Of a stretch of DNA of 64,000 nt, positions 34,370 through 47,890 are shown piece by piece. A program made the translations under genes and the position numbers. The stretch covers positions 20,878,991 through 20,942,990 of the forward strand of contig CM043942.1 of assembly GCA_014529385.2 (NCBI GenBank), written 5' to 3'. The stretch is from Adiantum capillus-veneris. Its lineage: Eukaryota > Streptophyta > Polypodiopsida > Polypodiales > Pteridaceae. The first letter of the stretch is position 1, and every line of letters starts with the position of its first letter. Below the pieces are notes generated by a model. It saw only the letters and a program-made list of their open reading frames with translations, was not told the origin of the DNA and did not search any database.

Positions 34370-35300
34370 ATGGATTTCTCTTATCCGAAATTTCATGGAA
34401 GAAGTGATGAAGACGTGGAAGAATTTTTGCAAAATATGGAGGTTGCCTGCATTAGCAACCATATTCATGATCCTGCGCAAATGTTACATCTTCTCCATAT
34501 TTGTTTGAAGAGTGATACATGAGTTTGGTCCAAAGCATTTGAAGAGGAGCTGTGTGTGGCTGATCCACCTGTAAGATTAAGTTGGGAAAATCTAAGGCAT
34601 GGATTAGAAGTGGAGTTTGTGAAGACAGAAGATCTTGACAAAGTGTGGCAAGAAGTACAGGGTTTGGTGCAAAAGGAAGGTGAGCCAATAGATGCGTACA
34701 TACGTAAGTTTTCAATCGCATGGGAACAGATGTGCAAGGCCATAGCACCACAGGTACCTCCACATGACATCATGAAGAAGGACATGTTCTTGGCTAGTCT
34801 TTGGGAGAATATACGTTGGAGAGTGAAGCTAAAGAATCCTAGAACATATGAAGATGCACTAGTTGTAGCGAGGAACAAAGAGTGGAAGCTGAGAAGAATG
34901 AGTCAACTAGGAGAAGAGTCTTTTTTGAGGAGGCCTCAATTTCAGCCTATGGATTCTTTGCAAGGTTGCATGCCAGGGGCTCATCATGAACTAGAGTTTT
35001 ATGTTACTCCTGAGGTTATGCTAGCAATGGTCACTAAAACAGTGCAAGATGATGGGCTAAGGCAAGACATGAGGTGAGTGGTAGATTTGATGAAGAATCT
35101 GAGCCTAAACATGCTAGGTAATGTGGGAAATAATCAAGGTCACGGGAGGTTTGCAAATCAGCCAAGACATGAAGAAAGACCCAAGAATGGAGTTGGACAA
35201 AGCAATGGTAAGTCTGGAGGCAGACGCCCATGTGTTATAACTGCGGAGAGTTGAGCCACATCAGCCCGCAATGTGATAAGACACCAAGGATGGGGGGAGA
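34370..35300 (+). pseudogene. Element 5 gag
   Basis: Starts at the ATG at 34370 (MDFSYPKFHGRSDEDVEEFL). A TGA at about 34520 splits it; the second frame (34556-35077) has ADPPVRLSWENLRHGLEVEF and the retrotransposon-gag core. Another stop follows, then a zinc knuckle with all ligands, CYNCGELSHISPQC (about 35233-35274), in a different frame. The ATG aligns with ATT in element 6, so this is the only copy that keeps it. Confidence 0.82.
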
Positions 35301-35443
35301 CATGTATCTAATGCCAAAACAGGTGCTAACTAGGTCAAATGATTATGGCATTGAAATTAAAGGAGAAGAAGGAATTAGTAGATTAACCCAAGAGGAAAAG
35401 GGAAAGACAAAAGTGCTAATGTGGTCACCTTGCAGATAAATTA

Positions 35444-36350
35444 ATGATGGAGGATAAATTAATGATGCCGATTGGGAAGAGGACCTCACAAGAAAAGGAA
35501 AGAAGAAATGCCCCAAGTCCTAGCAAGAAGAAGGGAAAGAGCCATGAAGACGAGGATGTCAAGGCCAAGAAGAAAATAAGGGCTCGTTGCAAGTTTCATG
35601 TTTCATATTTTCCACTAGGGGATGGGAAATTAAGCTATGACTTGAAGGAGAATCTGACAAGCAGGAAAGTAGATGTTACTTTTGGGCAGCTTATAGAGAT
35701 GGTGCCTAAGCTAAAGCACCAGTGGAATGGAGAAACAACTAGAGAGAGGTTTCGTGAAGGCGTTGGTGATGGATGAGCTACCAATAGTAGATGTGTGGAA
35801 CAAAAGAAAAAATATGGGACATGTTTATGTTGATGGAGGGGCCCAAATATGTATAATAACACACTCATGTGTTGAGAAGATGGGTCTTACAGTGACTGGG
35901 GTGTCAAGCTTTCGGATCAGATTGGCAAACCATCAGAAAGCAAAACATTTGGGTGTTGTAAAGAGCTTATAAGTGGATGCATATGATGCAAAGGTGGTGG
36001 TTGATTTTCATGTGATGTCAATGGGGTTGGGAGCATATCCTATTATACTGAGTAGACCGTGGTTACGTGCAGTTGGAGTTGTTCAAGATTGGAGACGTGG
36101 TACGATTAACCTCTATGGAAAGACATGTGCCAAGAAGCTATATAATATGGACACAAGGAAATTATTCGAGGAACTTTATGAAGATGAGGATGAGTCTAGT
36201 GATGAAGACTATTCCATAGTGATGACTGACGAGGACAGTGATAGTACTACCAGCAATGATGAGGATGTTGATGTTGTATTTCTTCTGATGGAAAAAGAAA
36301 TCCATGAGTCTGGTTTAGTTGCACTTGCAAATGAGATTGAATATGAGTGA
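35444..36350 (+). pseudogene. Element 5 aspartic protease region
   Basis: A Lys-rich linker (35444-35776) leads to the retropepsin: YVDGGAQICIITHSCVEKMG at about 35830, and after a TAA at about 35970 the distal AYPIILSRPWLRAVGVVQDW (the usual Gly of LG is Ser). An acidic tail follows (YEDEDESSDEDYS). The catalytic Asp is kept. Confidence 0.83.
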
Positions 36351-36467
36351 ATGGCCTTATGAAGTGATTGAAGGGCTGATGTAAACCAAGGTTGAATTGT
36401 CAAAGAAGCATAAATTGATGACACAAATGATCAGTGGGACCTCTCAGCTCTGGAGAAGGACATATAT

Positions 36468-37153
36468 TTGCACATGCTAGCTAGTTTTCCTGATTTGTTC
36501 ATTACTTCATTTGAAGAGATTAGGGGGTTCAAAGGAGAAGAGATGCATATAGAGCTGAAAGAAGGTGCTAAGCTAGTGCGGAAAAGGCTAAGAAGGATGG
36601 GTCAAGAGCATATGGAAGCCTTGCGGGAAGAGGTGGACAAGTTATTGAAGGCAAGGTTCATAGTCCCAGCGGAGACCATAGAGTGGATGAGTCCAATAGT
36701 GGTCAGCCCAAAAGAGGATAGAAATGGAGGATTTTTGTAGATTTTAAACCCTTAAATGCATCCACTAAGAAGAACCCATATCCTCTTCCATTCATCGACC
36801 AGATCTTGTATTCAGTGCAGGTTATGAGAGGTACATTGTGTGTGATGGTTTTTCAAGCTATTTTCAATTGAAGATTTCTCTTAAATACCAAACAAAGACA
36901 ACTTTCATTATGCCATGGGTTTGTTTACTGCGACACGGTATTTCCATTTGGGTTGTCAAATGGACTATCCTTCTATCAAGAGAGACCACATTGGGTATTG
37001 ACACCATTCATTGGTTGTTGTGTTAAAGATTTTATGGACACCTTTTGTGTCTACAGCAGTAGGACTAAACACCATGAGAAGCTGCAGATGGTATTGGCTC
37101 AATATGATGAATGTGGAGGACAACTAAATACAAAGAAATGTCATCTGGCATAG
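36468..37153 (+). pseudogene. Element 5 reverse transcriptase
   Basis: The N-terminal part has EEVDKLLKARFIVPAETIEW and SPIVVSPKED. The palm is in broken frames at 36838-37026 and 36953-37153. The active site reads DFMDTFCVYSS, so the second catalytic Asp is Thr; element 6 keeps FMDD at the same place. Non-functional. Confidence 0.85.
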
Positions 37154-37159
37154 CCAAGG

Positions 37160-37660
37160 ATGAAGTTATTGGGACATATGGTGTCAGAAAATGGCATTGA
37201 GGCTGATCCAGACAAGGTTAAGTCTATTGTCTTTCTTCCATCACCTAAGTGTACAAAGCAGTTGGAAACCTTTATACACAAAGGGAAGTACCTGATGTGT
37301 TTTATTCCATTGTCTTCACAGCTCCTTTATTCATTACAACAACTCGCAAAGCATGATCCATTGCAATAGGATGACAAGTGTGAAGAAGTGTTTCATGAGG
37401 TGTAAGGGGGGTTGTCAGTCATGCAAGCTCCTGATTGGGAGAAAGTGTTTTATGTAAATCCATTTGTAGGGGATAATGCCATTGGAGCCATGCTATTTCA
37501 AAAGGGTAAGGGCAACCATTATATGAGGCCAATGTATTGTGCAAGCCGAGTGAAGTGGTAGCAGAAAGAAAATTGTTGGAAGTAGAGTTAGTGATGGGGT
37601 CAGTGTAATATTTTCTTGTCGTCGACGATTTTGTCATTACTTGCTACCATGACCTTTTGT
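37160..37660 (+). pseudogene. Element 5 RT connection and first RNase H
   Basis: KLLGHMVSENGIEADPDKVK is the conserved connection start. The RNase H part further on (NAIGAMLFQKGKG, MRPMYCASRVK) lacks a recognisable first catalytic Asp, as in elements 3 and 6. Several stops are present. Confidence 0.75.
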
Positions 37661-37879
37661 TTTCTTAATGAGTTATGGCTTTTTGACACAGTTAATTGAT
37701 GGCATTAACATGTCAAATGTGGTCAAGAAATGGGTAATTGAGTTGCAAAAGTTTGAGTTCTCTTTTTAAGTGGAAGATAGTACAAGAGCTATGCTAGTTG
37801 ATTTGTTGACTTACAAGGAGAATCCCCTTCTTGTTAAGGAATTGGTGGTGAGAAGGGTAGTTGAAGAAGTACCATAGAT

Positions 37880-38235
37880 CAGCAATGCACATTTTCTTTG
37901 ATGGATCATACAGAAAGAGCCATGATGCGGCTTCAAGGGGTATAGCACTTTACGATACATAGGGGAAGCTACTATGCAAGAGAGGGTTCAAATTGGATGC
38001 TCATAGTAACAATGAGGATGAATATGCTACTTTGGAAGCCGGATTACACATTTTTTTGAAGCATGGGATTAGAAGGTTGAGCATAAAAAGTGATCCTTGT
38101 TAGTTGTGAAGCAAGGGTTGGAAGAGCAAGAACACCTCATTGAAGGAAATATGTTTCAGAAGTAAAGGCCTGTTAAAAAAATTCAAAGCATGGACCATCA
38201 GACACATTGAACGTGCTCTAAATGGAGAGGCACAT
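37880..38235 (+). pseudogene. Element 5 second RNase H
   Basis: IFFDGSYRKSHDAAS (first acid), HSNNEDEYATLEAGLHIFLK (second acid, with the usual Ala changed to Asp), RLSIKSD (third) and HIERALNGEAHEASQS in place of the usual N-x-x-A-D motif. Stops near 37960 and 38100 break it. Confidence 0.78.
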
Positions 38236-38239
38236 GAAG

Positions 38240-39662
38240 CATCTCAAAGCATGATTGGGGAGCTATTTGTGTTGAGGACCAATTTACCTCTTTATCATGT
38301 CCGGGAAAGTTTGGCTCGAGAAGAGGAGTTTTTGCTAACAGGAATCATTCCAAACGAAATTCAGAAGTCTAAGAAGTATGGTTTTGTGCGTAGATCATCC
38401 TAGTACAAATTGATTGGTGATTTCTTGTACATAAAAGGGGCTAATCGGGTGTTGAGACGTGTACCTTGGCAGGAGGATATTTATAGAATGTTGGAAGAGA
38501 ATCATGAAAGTGCATGTGGCGGACATTTTGCTCTAAAGAACACCTTGCATAAGATCTTGCAAGAAAAAGTCTATTTATGGCCTAGTTTTCACAAGGATGT
38601 TCACCATTGGTGTAGGTGTTGCAATAGGTGTCAAGAATTTGGGAAGAGAGTGTTGAAACCAGAGGTACAAAAAACCATTATGGCATTTGATGTGTTTGAA
38701 AAGTGGGGGATTGATGCAATAGGCTCGTTACCAATCACAAGGAGGGGTAAATGCTATATTTGGATTGCAGTGGACTATCTTTCTAGATGCATAGATGCTA
38801 TAGATGTAAAACAAATCACTGCAAAGGATGTGGCAAAATATGTGTACGATGAAATATGTTGCAAGTTGGGGGAGCTACTTTCGGACAAGGGGCCATAATT
38901 TAGAGCTAAACTATTAGACTTTTTATGCATGAATATGAAGATTAGGCACTAGCATACCACTCCTTATTATCCACAATGTAATGTCTTAAATGAAAGATTC
39001 AATGGTGAGTTGGTACAAATTCTTTTGAAAGAGGCAGAGCACCAAGGAAAGAATTGGGATTTAAATTGCCTATTGGATTATGGGCTTACCATACTTCGGT
39101 AAAGATAGGTACCGGGTTTACTCCATTTCATTTGGTATAAGGAAAGGAATCACTATTGCCTGTGGAAGTAGAGATGCCTATGGTCAAGAAGTTAGAAAAG
39201 TTTCTTTGGCAGTCTAGTGATGCATTCAAACAGAGGCTCTTACAATTACAAGAGGTTTAGCTGAATAGGATGAGCGCATTGGAACATTATGGGAAGATGC
39301 AAGATAAGGCCTTAGAAAAGATAAATGAAAAGGTCAAAAGTAAGGGTATCAAGAAACATGACTTGGTTTTGTGCTACAATAGTAAACTGGACAAGACATA
39401 CCAAAAGAAGCTTCAAATTAAGTGGGAAGGCCCTTTCAAGGTAGTTGAGTGTTTTTCGAATGGTACATATCAGTTGGCTAACCTGGATGGGATTCTATAT
39501 AACTCAAGGGTAAATGGATTGCCTCTTAAATTATATCATTCTAGATTAATGATGGTGGAGAAAGATGAGTTGTCTGTAGAACAAGTAATGTATGTGAAGG
39601 ATGAGGAGACCTATGACGCGGCAAGTCTCATATCTCTTTTTGTTGCTGCTGATCATGAATGA
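38240..39662 (+). pseudogene. Element 5 integrase
   Basis: HHCC finger (ESACGGHFALKNTL, CRCCNRCQ), core with WGIDAIGSLPITRRGK (first Asp) and LLSDKGP (second Asp, followed by a stop at 38898). The catalytic-Glu region (CNVLNERFNGEL) lies near 38980 in another frame. The C-terminal domain is open at 39270-39662 with KWEGPFKVVECFSNGTYQLA. Stops and small deletions break the core. Confidence 0.85.
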
Positions 39663-39674
39663 TCTAGCAGGCTA

Positions 39675-39690
39675 GGGGATGGGCAAATTA
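39675..39690 (+). other. Element 5 polypurine tract
   Basis: GGGGATGGGCAAATTA directly before the 3' LTR start TGTTAGG. Confidence 0.8.
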
Positions 39691-40911
<1,221 letters not shown>

Positions 40912-40996
40912 ACGAATTATCCTTGATTTGTGCTTTTGGTACCCATATTTGCATGACTCCTTGCATGCTACTTGTAGCATTTTCTTGTCTAGAGGT

Positions 40997-41500
40997 TTAC
41001 TTAGATTGATGACTCCCTTGTTTCTTCTGTGGGTGACCTCTTTTCCATTCCTCTTTTCTCAGTGCAATTGGAACTAAGAGTTGTCCTCCTTTAAGTGATA
41101 GCTTGAGTTGATTGGTGTCCCATTCTGGTACTGCCTTGTATGTCCGCATCCATGAGATTCCAAGAATCATTGTTTCATTCATATGTTCATCTGGTATGCA
41201 TACAAATTGATGACGGCATAAACATACATGTACTATCACATTCAAGTTGACTACTCCCAATGCTGGTGTTGGGTTTCTATTGCATCCTTTGATAGAAGAT
41301 ATTTTTGATGCTAAAGAATGATTCGTCGCTTTCTTGTAAGTGGAATAACTAACTGCATTCATTCGAGCTCTGGTAGGTACCAATGCATTTGTGCTATGAT
41401 TGTTCAGTCATATATTGATGCAAAGGTCCATTCCATCCAACCATTCATCATTCGTTGACGCTACATCATTCTTCAATACCCATAGTCTGTCGTTTGGTTC
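40997..41500 (-). pseudogene. Protease-like fragment downstream of an integrase
   Basis: The frame 40997-41383 contains PALGVVNLNVIVHV and MNETMILGISWMRTYKAVPE, matching the flap and the distal ILGxxWL part of a retropepsin. The catalytic Asp motif is not recognisable upstream. Broken coding similarity runs back towards the integrase end at 41603. A protease after integrase is out of the normal order, so this is probably rearranged. I am not certain it is a protease. Confidence 0.5.
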
Positions 41501-41602
41501 CAAAGTGTTGATGGAAATAAGTGTTCGTTGATTTTTAAAAGCAACATTCCTCTTGAGTACTCAAAGTCAAGCTTCCTCTTGGGCTTCATCAATAACCTAC
41601 TA

Positions 41603-42786
41603 TCATTTCATCTTTCTTTGCTTTACTGTATGAATCTTCTCTAGCAAATCATTAGTTAGTGGCAAATGATTCTTCTTTAAGCGGCATCCACTATTCCGGT
41701 TAGCCATTACTTCACCATCTAAAGTGGAAAACTTAACTGCTCCACTTGGAGATATGTCTTCAATGATAAATGGTCCATTTCCCTTCTTCCTGAATTTGGA
41801 AATGTGTTGCTTAAGGGGATAAATTAAAACTAGGTCCCCTTTTTTGAAGATTTTTGTGACTAGATGTGAATCAAAAATTTGTTTTTGCTTCTGTTTTTGT
41901 GCATAGATGTGAGCTACAGCTGCTAGCCTTTGCTCATTAAGATTTTCTAGATCTTCAAGCCTCTCTGACAGTTCATGTCCAGTCCACTCAAGATCTTTAA
42001 CTACCCTTAGTGTCGGCAATAGAAATTCTATCGGTAGTATGGCCTCAAGACCATAAACAAGATTGAAAGGTGTAGCATTTAAGTTGTCTTGAATGAAAAT
42101 CTATAAGCCCATATAGTGGCATGTAGATTCATTTCCCAATCAGTTTGTCTTGAACTAACCACTTTAGTCAATACCAAACTAAGAATTTTATTCGTGTGCT
42201 GAGCTTGTCCATTTGATTGTGGATGATATGGAGCGGATTTTTTATGGATGACCATAAATTCATTCAGCAGATACTCAATTACCTCATTGAGAAATGAGTT
42301 CCCCTATTGCTGCAAATTTCTATTGGAAGTCCATATCTGGTGAATACATTCTCATCCAAGAATGCCGTTGCGGTTATAGCATCATTCTTCCTGGTTACCT
42401 TAGCCTTTGCCCACTTGGCTAAATACTCTGTAGCTACAATGATATATTGAGCTTGAGTTCTATAAGAAGGTGGTTGTATTTGCCCAAAAAAATCTAATAT
42501 GTCCCATTTTTCAAAAGCCTCTAGCCCCCATCATTGGTCTTAAAGGCATGCTATCTACCTTGGTTGGCATTTTTGATTGTTGACATGCATTACATCTTCG
42601 AACATATTCTTTGGCATCTGCAAAAAGTGTTGGCCACCATATGCCTGCCATTAAATTTTCTCTAGCGGTAGTTTCACTAGAAAAGTGTCCTCCAATTAAT
42701 CTAGCATGTGCTTGTTCTAGAATGGGTATATATTCATATTCATTTGCACAAAGATGCAAATGTTGATCCTTTCCTCTCCGATACAA
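41603..42786 (-). pseudogene. Gypsy integrase (another family)
   Basis: Zinc finger at 42511-42786 (HARLIGGHFSSETTAREN, VRRCNACQQSK). The core is in broken frames, with SNRGTHF where SDRGTHF is expected, so the second catalytic Asp is Asn. C-terminal domain at 41603-42019: LVLIYPLKQHISKFRKKGNG, GPFIIEDISPSGAVKFSTLDG. No chromodomain. This family differs from elements 2 and 3. Confidence 0.8.
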
Positions 42787-42830
42787 TTAGTTTCCAATAA
42801 GAGCATGTAGAAGATGAAGACGACTCCAGC

Positions 42831-43093
42831 AGGTAGGAACTATCTCCTAGAAGTCGGACAATGGATTGATCACACAACAGTAATTACCACGGTAGTTACT
42901 ACAGTAGCTCTAGAGGCTATTAAAAGACCCATTACTTTTTAATCGGGTGGCTTTTCTTTTTGACTTCTTACTCCTTAGTTCTCTTAGAGTAATGGGTCTA
43001 TTTATAGCCTCTATAGTTACTGTAGTAGTTATCGTGGTAATTACTGTTGTGTGACCAATCCACTATCCGGCTTCTAGGAGATAGTTCCCGCCT
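42831..43093. mobile_element. Foldback element (long inverted repeat)
   Basis: Two arms of just over 100 bp are inverted copies: the left starts AGGTAGGAACTATCTCC (42831) and the right ends GGAGATAGTTCCCGCCT (43093). The centre (about 42930-42985) is a short loop. Arms match along their length with scattered changes. No coding capacity. It sits between two integrase pieces. No convincing target duplication was seen. Confidence 0.8.
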
Positions 43094-43099
43094 ATTGAG

Positions 43100-43380
43100 G
43101 CCGTTTTCGCCTTCTACATCCTTCCCTCCTTTCTTGAATTTTGGTATAACTCCAAAATTTTTGAAAAATCCACCGCGTGATCCTAAAATGGTTTTGAGGA
43201 ACCCCTTTGCCTGTTTGTTGAGTCGTTGATGTTCCTCATGATAGTACTCCCTTGGAGTTGCTAGCTCTTCTGGTATTGCTATCTTTATACCATATATCAT
43301 GCTTGTTGAGTGCTTGACACTCCTATAATTGTAATTCCAAGGGTGTATAGCCAAAGAAATTCCAATGCTTCATTGGGAAA
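43100..43380 (-). pseudogene. Integrase fragment
   Basis: Contains [20 protein letters not shown] and [20 protein letters not shown], the region after the catalytic core. The preceding part of the gene is replaced by the extra-ORF copy on its right. Confidence 0.65.
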
Positions 43381-43390
43381 ATCCACCGTC

Positions 43391-46300
43391 TGATTCTGAG
43401 ATTGGCTGGAAAAATCATCCCTTTGTTTTTGAGATGGAACTACCCAGTATCCTTCCACTGAACACACTTCCTCTTGCCCTTTGTCCGTGTTGGTGTCTCA
43501 TAAGTCCTAGTGCCAGCATTGTCCTTCTGGATAAGTCTATAAATGGCCTCCTGATCAAGCTAATCCCATCTTTCTGTGGTCGTCTCAATTTCATAGGGCG
43601 TGAGAGGATGATAGGTTTTGGTGTCGGGATCATAGAGAGTGCGTTTACCCTTCATCAGACGGGCTCTGGCCACGGGCTCTGGCCAATTTATGACAATGCA
43701 AAGCTATGTGGATCCATCCTTCTGGAAGATGCTGATTTGTTTTAATCCTAGCTTCAAAGAGTATCTTAGCCATTTCTCTATACTGTGTTTCCAAACTTGG
43801 TTTAGGCGTAATATTCTTTTCAAGAATCTTAGAGGACTCCACAGTAAGTTGCAACAGCTGATTTGTGATCTTGGTGAGCCCTTTGAGCTAAATTTTCCAT
43901 TTCCCCATACAAAGCTTGATCCTTTGCATTTCATTTTTCAGTTCCAAAACATTATTTAATTGGAGAGCATCATTGATCAATGACTGTTAGGTTTTCCACT
44001 CGATAGTGGATCGCTCCTACCAACCTTGAAGATCATTAGTGATGTTATAGTATGTAAGTTGATCCACTGGTTTCTGGATGTTGAGGATACAAGACTGGGA
44101 GAAACCTAGGCATCTCAGTTTCCCTAGCAGTAAAGGCATACAGAAGAATTGGGGAATCACGTACAAATTCTAAAAAAATTAGAATAGTCTGGTTCTCTTG
44201 CTGCATCATCTTCTTGGTGACTCTAACCAGCTGGAACAAACTTCGGAGAGCCGTCGCTTGTGCCCCTACTGTCATTTGAGTTTGTGGTCCCTTATTGTTG
44301 GAAGCTTGATCTGCAATCATAGCTTGTACCCTCTGGTTTAGAACTCCTCTGGCAATTTGCATTTGTAGGAGGACTTCTTTCAGTTGATTTCTGACATCTC
44401 TCATACACTTGTATGTGGGCCTATTCCCAAGCAAGAGCTCAAGAATGACAGTCTGTAGTAGACTTCCGTTGCCAGTGTATATTGACCTGCCTATCATCAA
44501 ACATTAGTACCCATTCAGGTACTCTCTCTTGAATTCGGCTAGGATGCTCCAACAGTTTGCACACTTCCTGATCATGGAAGGCGGCTGATTTCCAATGCTG
44601 AACCATTTCGCTAGCGCCAATGTATAACCTCTGAAACCGTTCCAAATCATAAAGAAGAGCATCATCCTCCAAATACATACTGGTTATTGGATCTTGCTGA
44701 TGTCTTATCCTTTTGTTCAGTGTGATGAGCTATAATAAATGTTTCTCATCACCTTCTAGAGTTTCAGTCACAACCTTAGCTTTCTCTTCATCATCTATAT
44801 AGTGTTGAGACTGGTGTGCTAGGATGTCTTCAATGTTGTCTATTTTTTGGTTTTCAGTTCCTTGATCTCTTGACTGTTGATCCTTATACCGGTCTGGCTG
44901 GTCCGTGTTGGATTGAATGCTCCATGTGGCAGTTGATCCACCAGCACCAGATCTTGAAGGCGGAGATGGAGGAGAATCATCATCATCATCATGTTTACCT
45001 ATTGGCTCCTCCTCCCTTTCTTCATCCTTCTTTGCTTCTTTCTCAGAATCCTCCTCGAGGTCATTCTGCTTCTCTATATAGTCCATAATGGCTTGATTTT
45101 CCAAAGCACTATTATACTCAAAAATTTTATCCTACAAATCACATTGCATGGTTTCCATGAGCACCCTCTGATTATCCCCATATCTTCTTTTAACTTCTCA
45201 ACTTGCTGCTCAATGTTCCTCAGTTCAAGTTTTAACTTGGTCACTTCATCTGTGGACGTTGAGGCATCCATCATTTGTCCCAAGGCATGGACAATCATAT
45301 TCCATGATGACTAGATTAGCAATGAGCAGCCATCATTGACTGTTGCTGGGTCAGAGACAACTGGCTCATAAACTGTAGCAGGAGCCATATATAGTAGTGT
45401 AGCATAATCAAGTTTATGCAGGATTAATCGGCCTTTGAGAGGATGAGTCTGCAGTTGTCGTAATTTGTCCTTCTTGGTTAAGGCCAAATCCATGTCATTG
45501 AAAGGGATAATAGAATTACCGAGTGGGCTAGTAGGCATCAAACCTTTTTTCTTATCAATGTGGGTTGCCAACTACTACTGAGCACATGTTTTTCAGGTTG
45601 GTCCTTTCTAGTACTGGTGGTTGCTGAACTCTGCTCAATTTATTGGCTAGTCCCAACAGTAGTCTTCGCTAGAGGTTGGTCTGTCTGGCCGGCTGAAGTT
45701 GGTCTATTGGAGATTTTTCAATAGACACAGTTTTGACCTGACTTTCTAGCTGCTTCAACGAAGCACTGCTCTTGGCTAATGTAGTTTTTGGTCTCTTAGA
45801 GCTACCAGCTTCCTCCTGCATGACCTTTCTCTTCTGATCAGTAAGAGTCAACTAAGTTCTTGGGGTTTCTTCAATAGAGGATAGGTCAACATTATTAGTT
45901 TCTGGGATGGGTTTCTAACTCAACGCCATCCGTACTTGATGATGAGCATCTGAGGAAGTTTCCCAATAGAGAAATTGTCATACCAGGCTTTAAAAACAGT
46001 CTGAGACTTTAGCTTGGCGGTCTGCTGAAGCACATTATGAGACAGAATCTGACATAGGTTGATTGAGACCTTGTCATCCAATCTTTTTGCCAGTAACATA
46101 GCAAACAATTTTTTTGAAACATATGTGGGGTTATTCTTTAGACTCACAGCTTCAGCCACAAATTGGTAAGCAATGGGAATGTCCAGACCTGCTACTACTG
46201 GAACCCATTGTGCACTGGCCTTACGTTTTTTCTTGGCAACCTCATCTTCCTTCAGAGCTGCACTTATTTGCTCTACGATTGTGACAGCCGTCTTTGGCTC

Positions 46301-46864
46301 ATTTAGCATCTTGAAACCATAAGCAATATTGTCCGAAGTTGCTAACACTTTCATTCCATACACCATAGCATTGCCGTCATCAACATTGAAGGAATTGAGA
46401 ACCTGCCTAATGATGGATGTGTCAAACTCTATTCTTGTGGCTTGCACCACCACATGCAAATCCCACAGTCGTAGCAACGCTTTTGCTTGCTCAGTAAACA
46501 CATACCGCTGTATCTGGCTATGGGTAATGAGTGGTAGGGACGCTTTGATAGAGGTAATAAGTTCTTGGGTCTCTTTTATAGTATCCTGCATCCTATTCGA
46601 CATTTTTCTTTGGCCCATACAAGGTGAAGATGATGCCTCTGTGTCAAAAGAAGAAGAAGACTTACCCACATATTCAAATCCGTATCTAGGTGTGTCGAGT
46701 TAAGATAAACAACAATTGACGGTTGCTTCTGAAGAAGAAGTCTGTGGTTGTAGTGACGAGGCTTTGGAGCTTGGCGATGGCGAATGTGTGACAGCAGGAA
46801 ATCGTCGTGCAGCAGATTTATGAGGAAAAATGCTTACTCGCCTTACTATTATATGCATTCACGT
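43391..46864 (-). pseudogene. Second copy of the unknown extra ORF
   Basis: About 1,150 codons when all pieces are counted. The N-terminal Ser/Pro-rich part (RRFPAVTHSPSPSS, about 46780) and the ATG at 46618 (MGQRKMSNRMQ) match element 2. The longest piece (45920-46669) has IQRYVFTEQAKALLRLWDL, VVVQATRIEFDTSIIRQVLN and LCQILSHNVLQQTAKLKSQT. The basic KRKVMQEEAGSSKRPK follows, then KLDYATLLYMAP, a shortened coiled coil compared with element 2, NQAIMDYIEKQN and an acidic DDDDDS. Beyond the point where element 2's copy is cut come LERFQRLYIGASEMVQHWKS, QLKEVLLQMQIARGVLNQRV and EGWIHIALHCHKLARAR. No membrane segment or known domain was recognised. At least six frame breaks. Confidence 0.72.
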
Positions 46865-47890
46865 TGTCAAGAGTTTTTTGCAGCAAGGGATTGTGCATAT
46901 GTACATACCCATGCATGGTGCACTGAATAAAGGATTTCCCATTTTCCAGAGCCAGGTGGTTACGTGGGGCCCACATATGTACAGGTTGGACAACATGTAC
47001 ATAGTGCATCGATTTTCACTATCACCAGTATCAGTGTGTTTTTTCGATAATAAGGAGGAGCTGATAGCACCTAAAACTTCTCAAGGAAGCTATCTGTGGG
47101 TCGACGACATGAGGTAAGCAGGTGCGTCAGATGGCATCTAGTGGCATCAGGAGGTCGAATGGGGTGAATATTTGCACGTAGATAAGTACAGACACAACGT
47201 GGGCGTTTTCTTGTGATAATTATGCAGAAAATTCATCATGAGGACCATATTTTGGGGCCACTTCATGTGGTGGCGGGATGCATTATTGGGAAAAGTTGAG
47301 TGCCAGGTGTGCGGATGGATGCAAAAAGGTGACAACTATGCACTGCGAGGTCAGCTTTTGGCTTGTTCGGAGTCCGTTTGAGGTCAACTAAAAGGCCAAG
47401 GGTGCCCAAGTAATAAAGCTAAGTTTGAGAACTGAAAAAACTGAGAGAAGACCAAAAAAAACGTGGAGAGAGGAGGAGGAACAGCCGCAACTGTGTTTTT
47501 GCTGTTTTTGGAGCCTGTTTTGGCCATAAACTGCTCATCCGAGGTCGGATTTGAGCACTTTGACATTGTAGACTGGGGTTTTGGGCCGTTCCGAACGCAA
47601 TGGCGTGCTGTTCATTTTGCCAAATTCCTCACTATTTTTCTGTTGATTTGGCTGTGTGAATTTCTCCTATAAGCGAAGCTTCTGCTCCAATTTGTGATTG
47701 TATCTAGCATACTTTACCCATATTGTGTGAGCTATTTGCCCCATTGGTGTTGGCCCAAGCTCAATTGTATCTAAACATCAGAAATTATCCTCTTTTGAGT
47801 TGAGTTTTTTTGGGTGTGTATGTGTGTGTGTCTCTCTGTGTGGAGTGGGTAAATGGGTAGTCTCTCTCCTCTCACTCCATAGGTGTGTTC
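46865..47890 (+). repeat. Element 6 5' LTR, left part
   Basis: Starts TGTCAAGAG and aligns with both LTRs of element 5. Its last five bases TGTTC (47886-47890) are one copy of copia 1's target duplication. Confidence 0.87.

Larger units (their letters stand above)
40912..46864 (-). mobile_element. Minus-strand gypsy fragments between elements 5 and 6
   Basis: A composite of at least two broken pieces: integrase and protease-like sequence (40997-43380) and a copy of the extra ORF of element 2 (43391-46864). No LTR is seen. Elements 5 and 6 cut it at both ends. Confidence 0.7.

Noticed and set aside
46660-46665. GTAAGT splice-donor-like site shared with 8310-8315
   Set aside because: The stretch around it is in the coding frame of the extra ORF in both copies, and no convincing acceptor was found upstream of the ATG.
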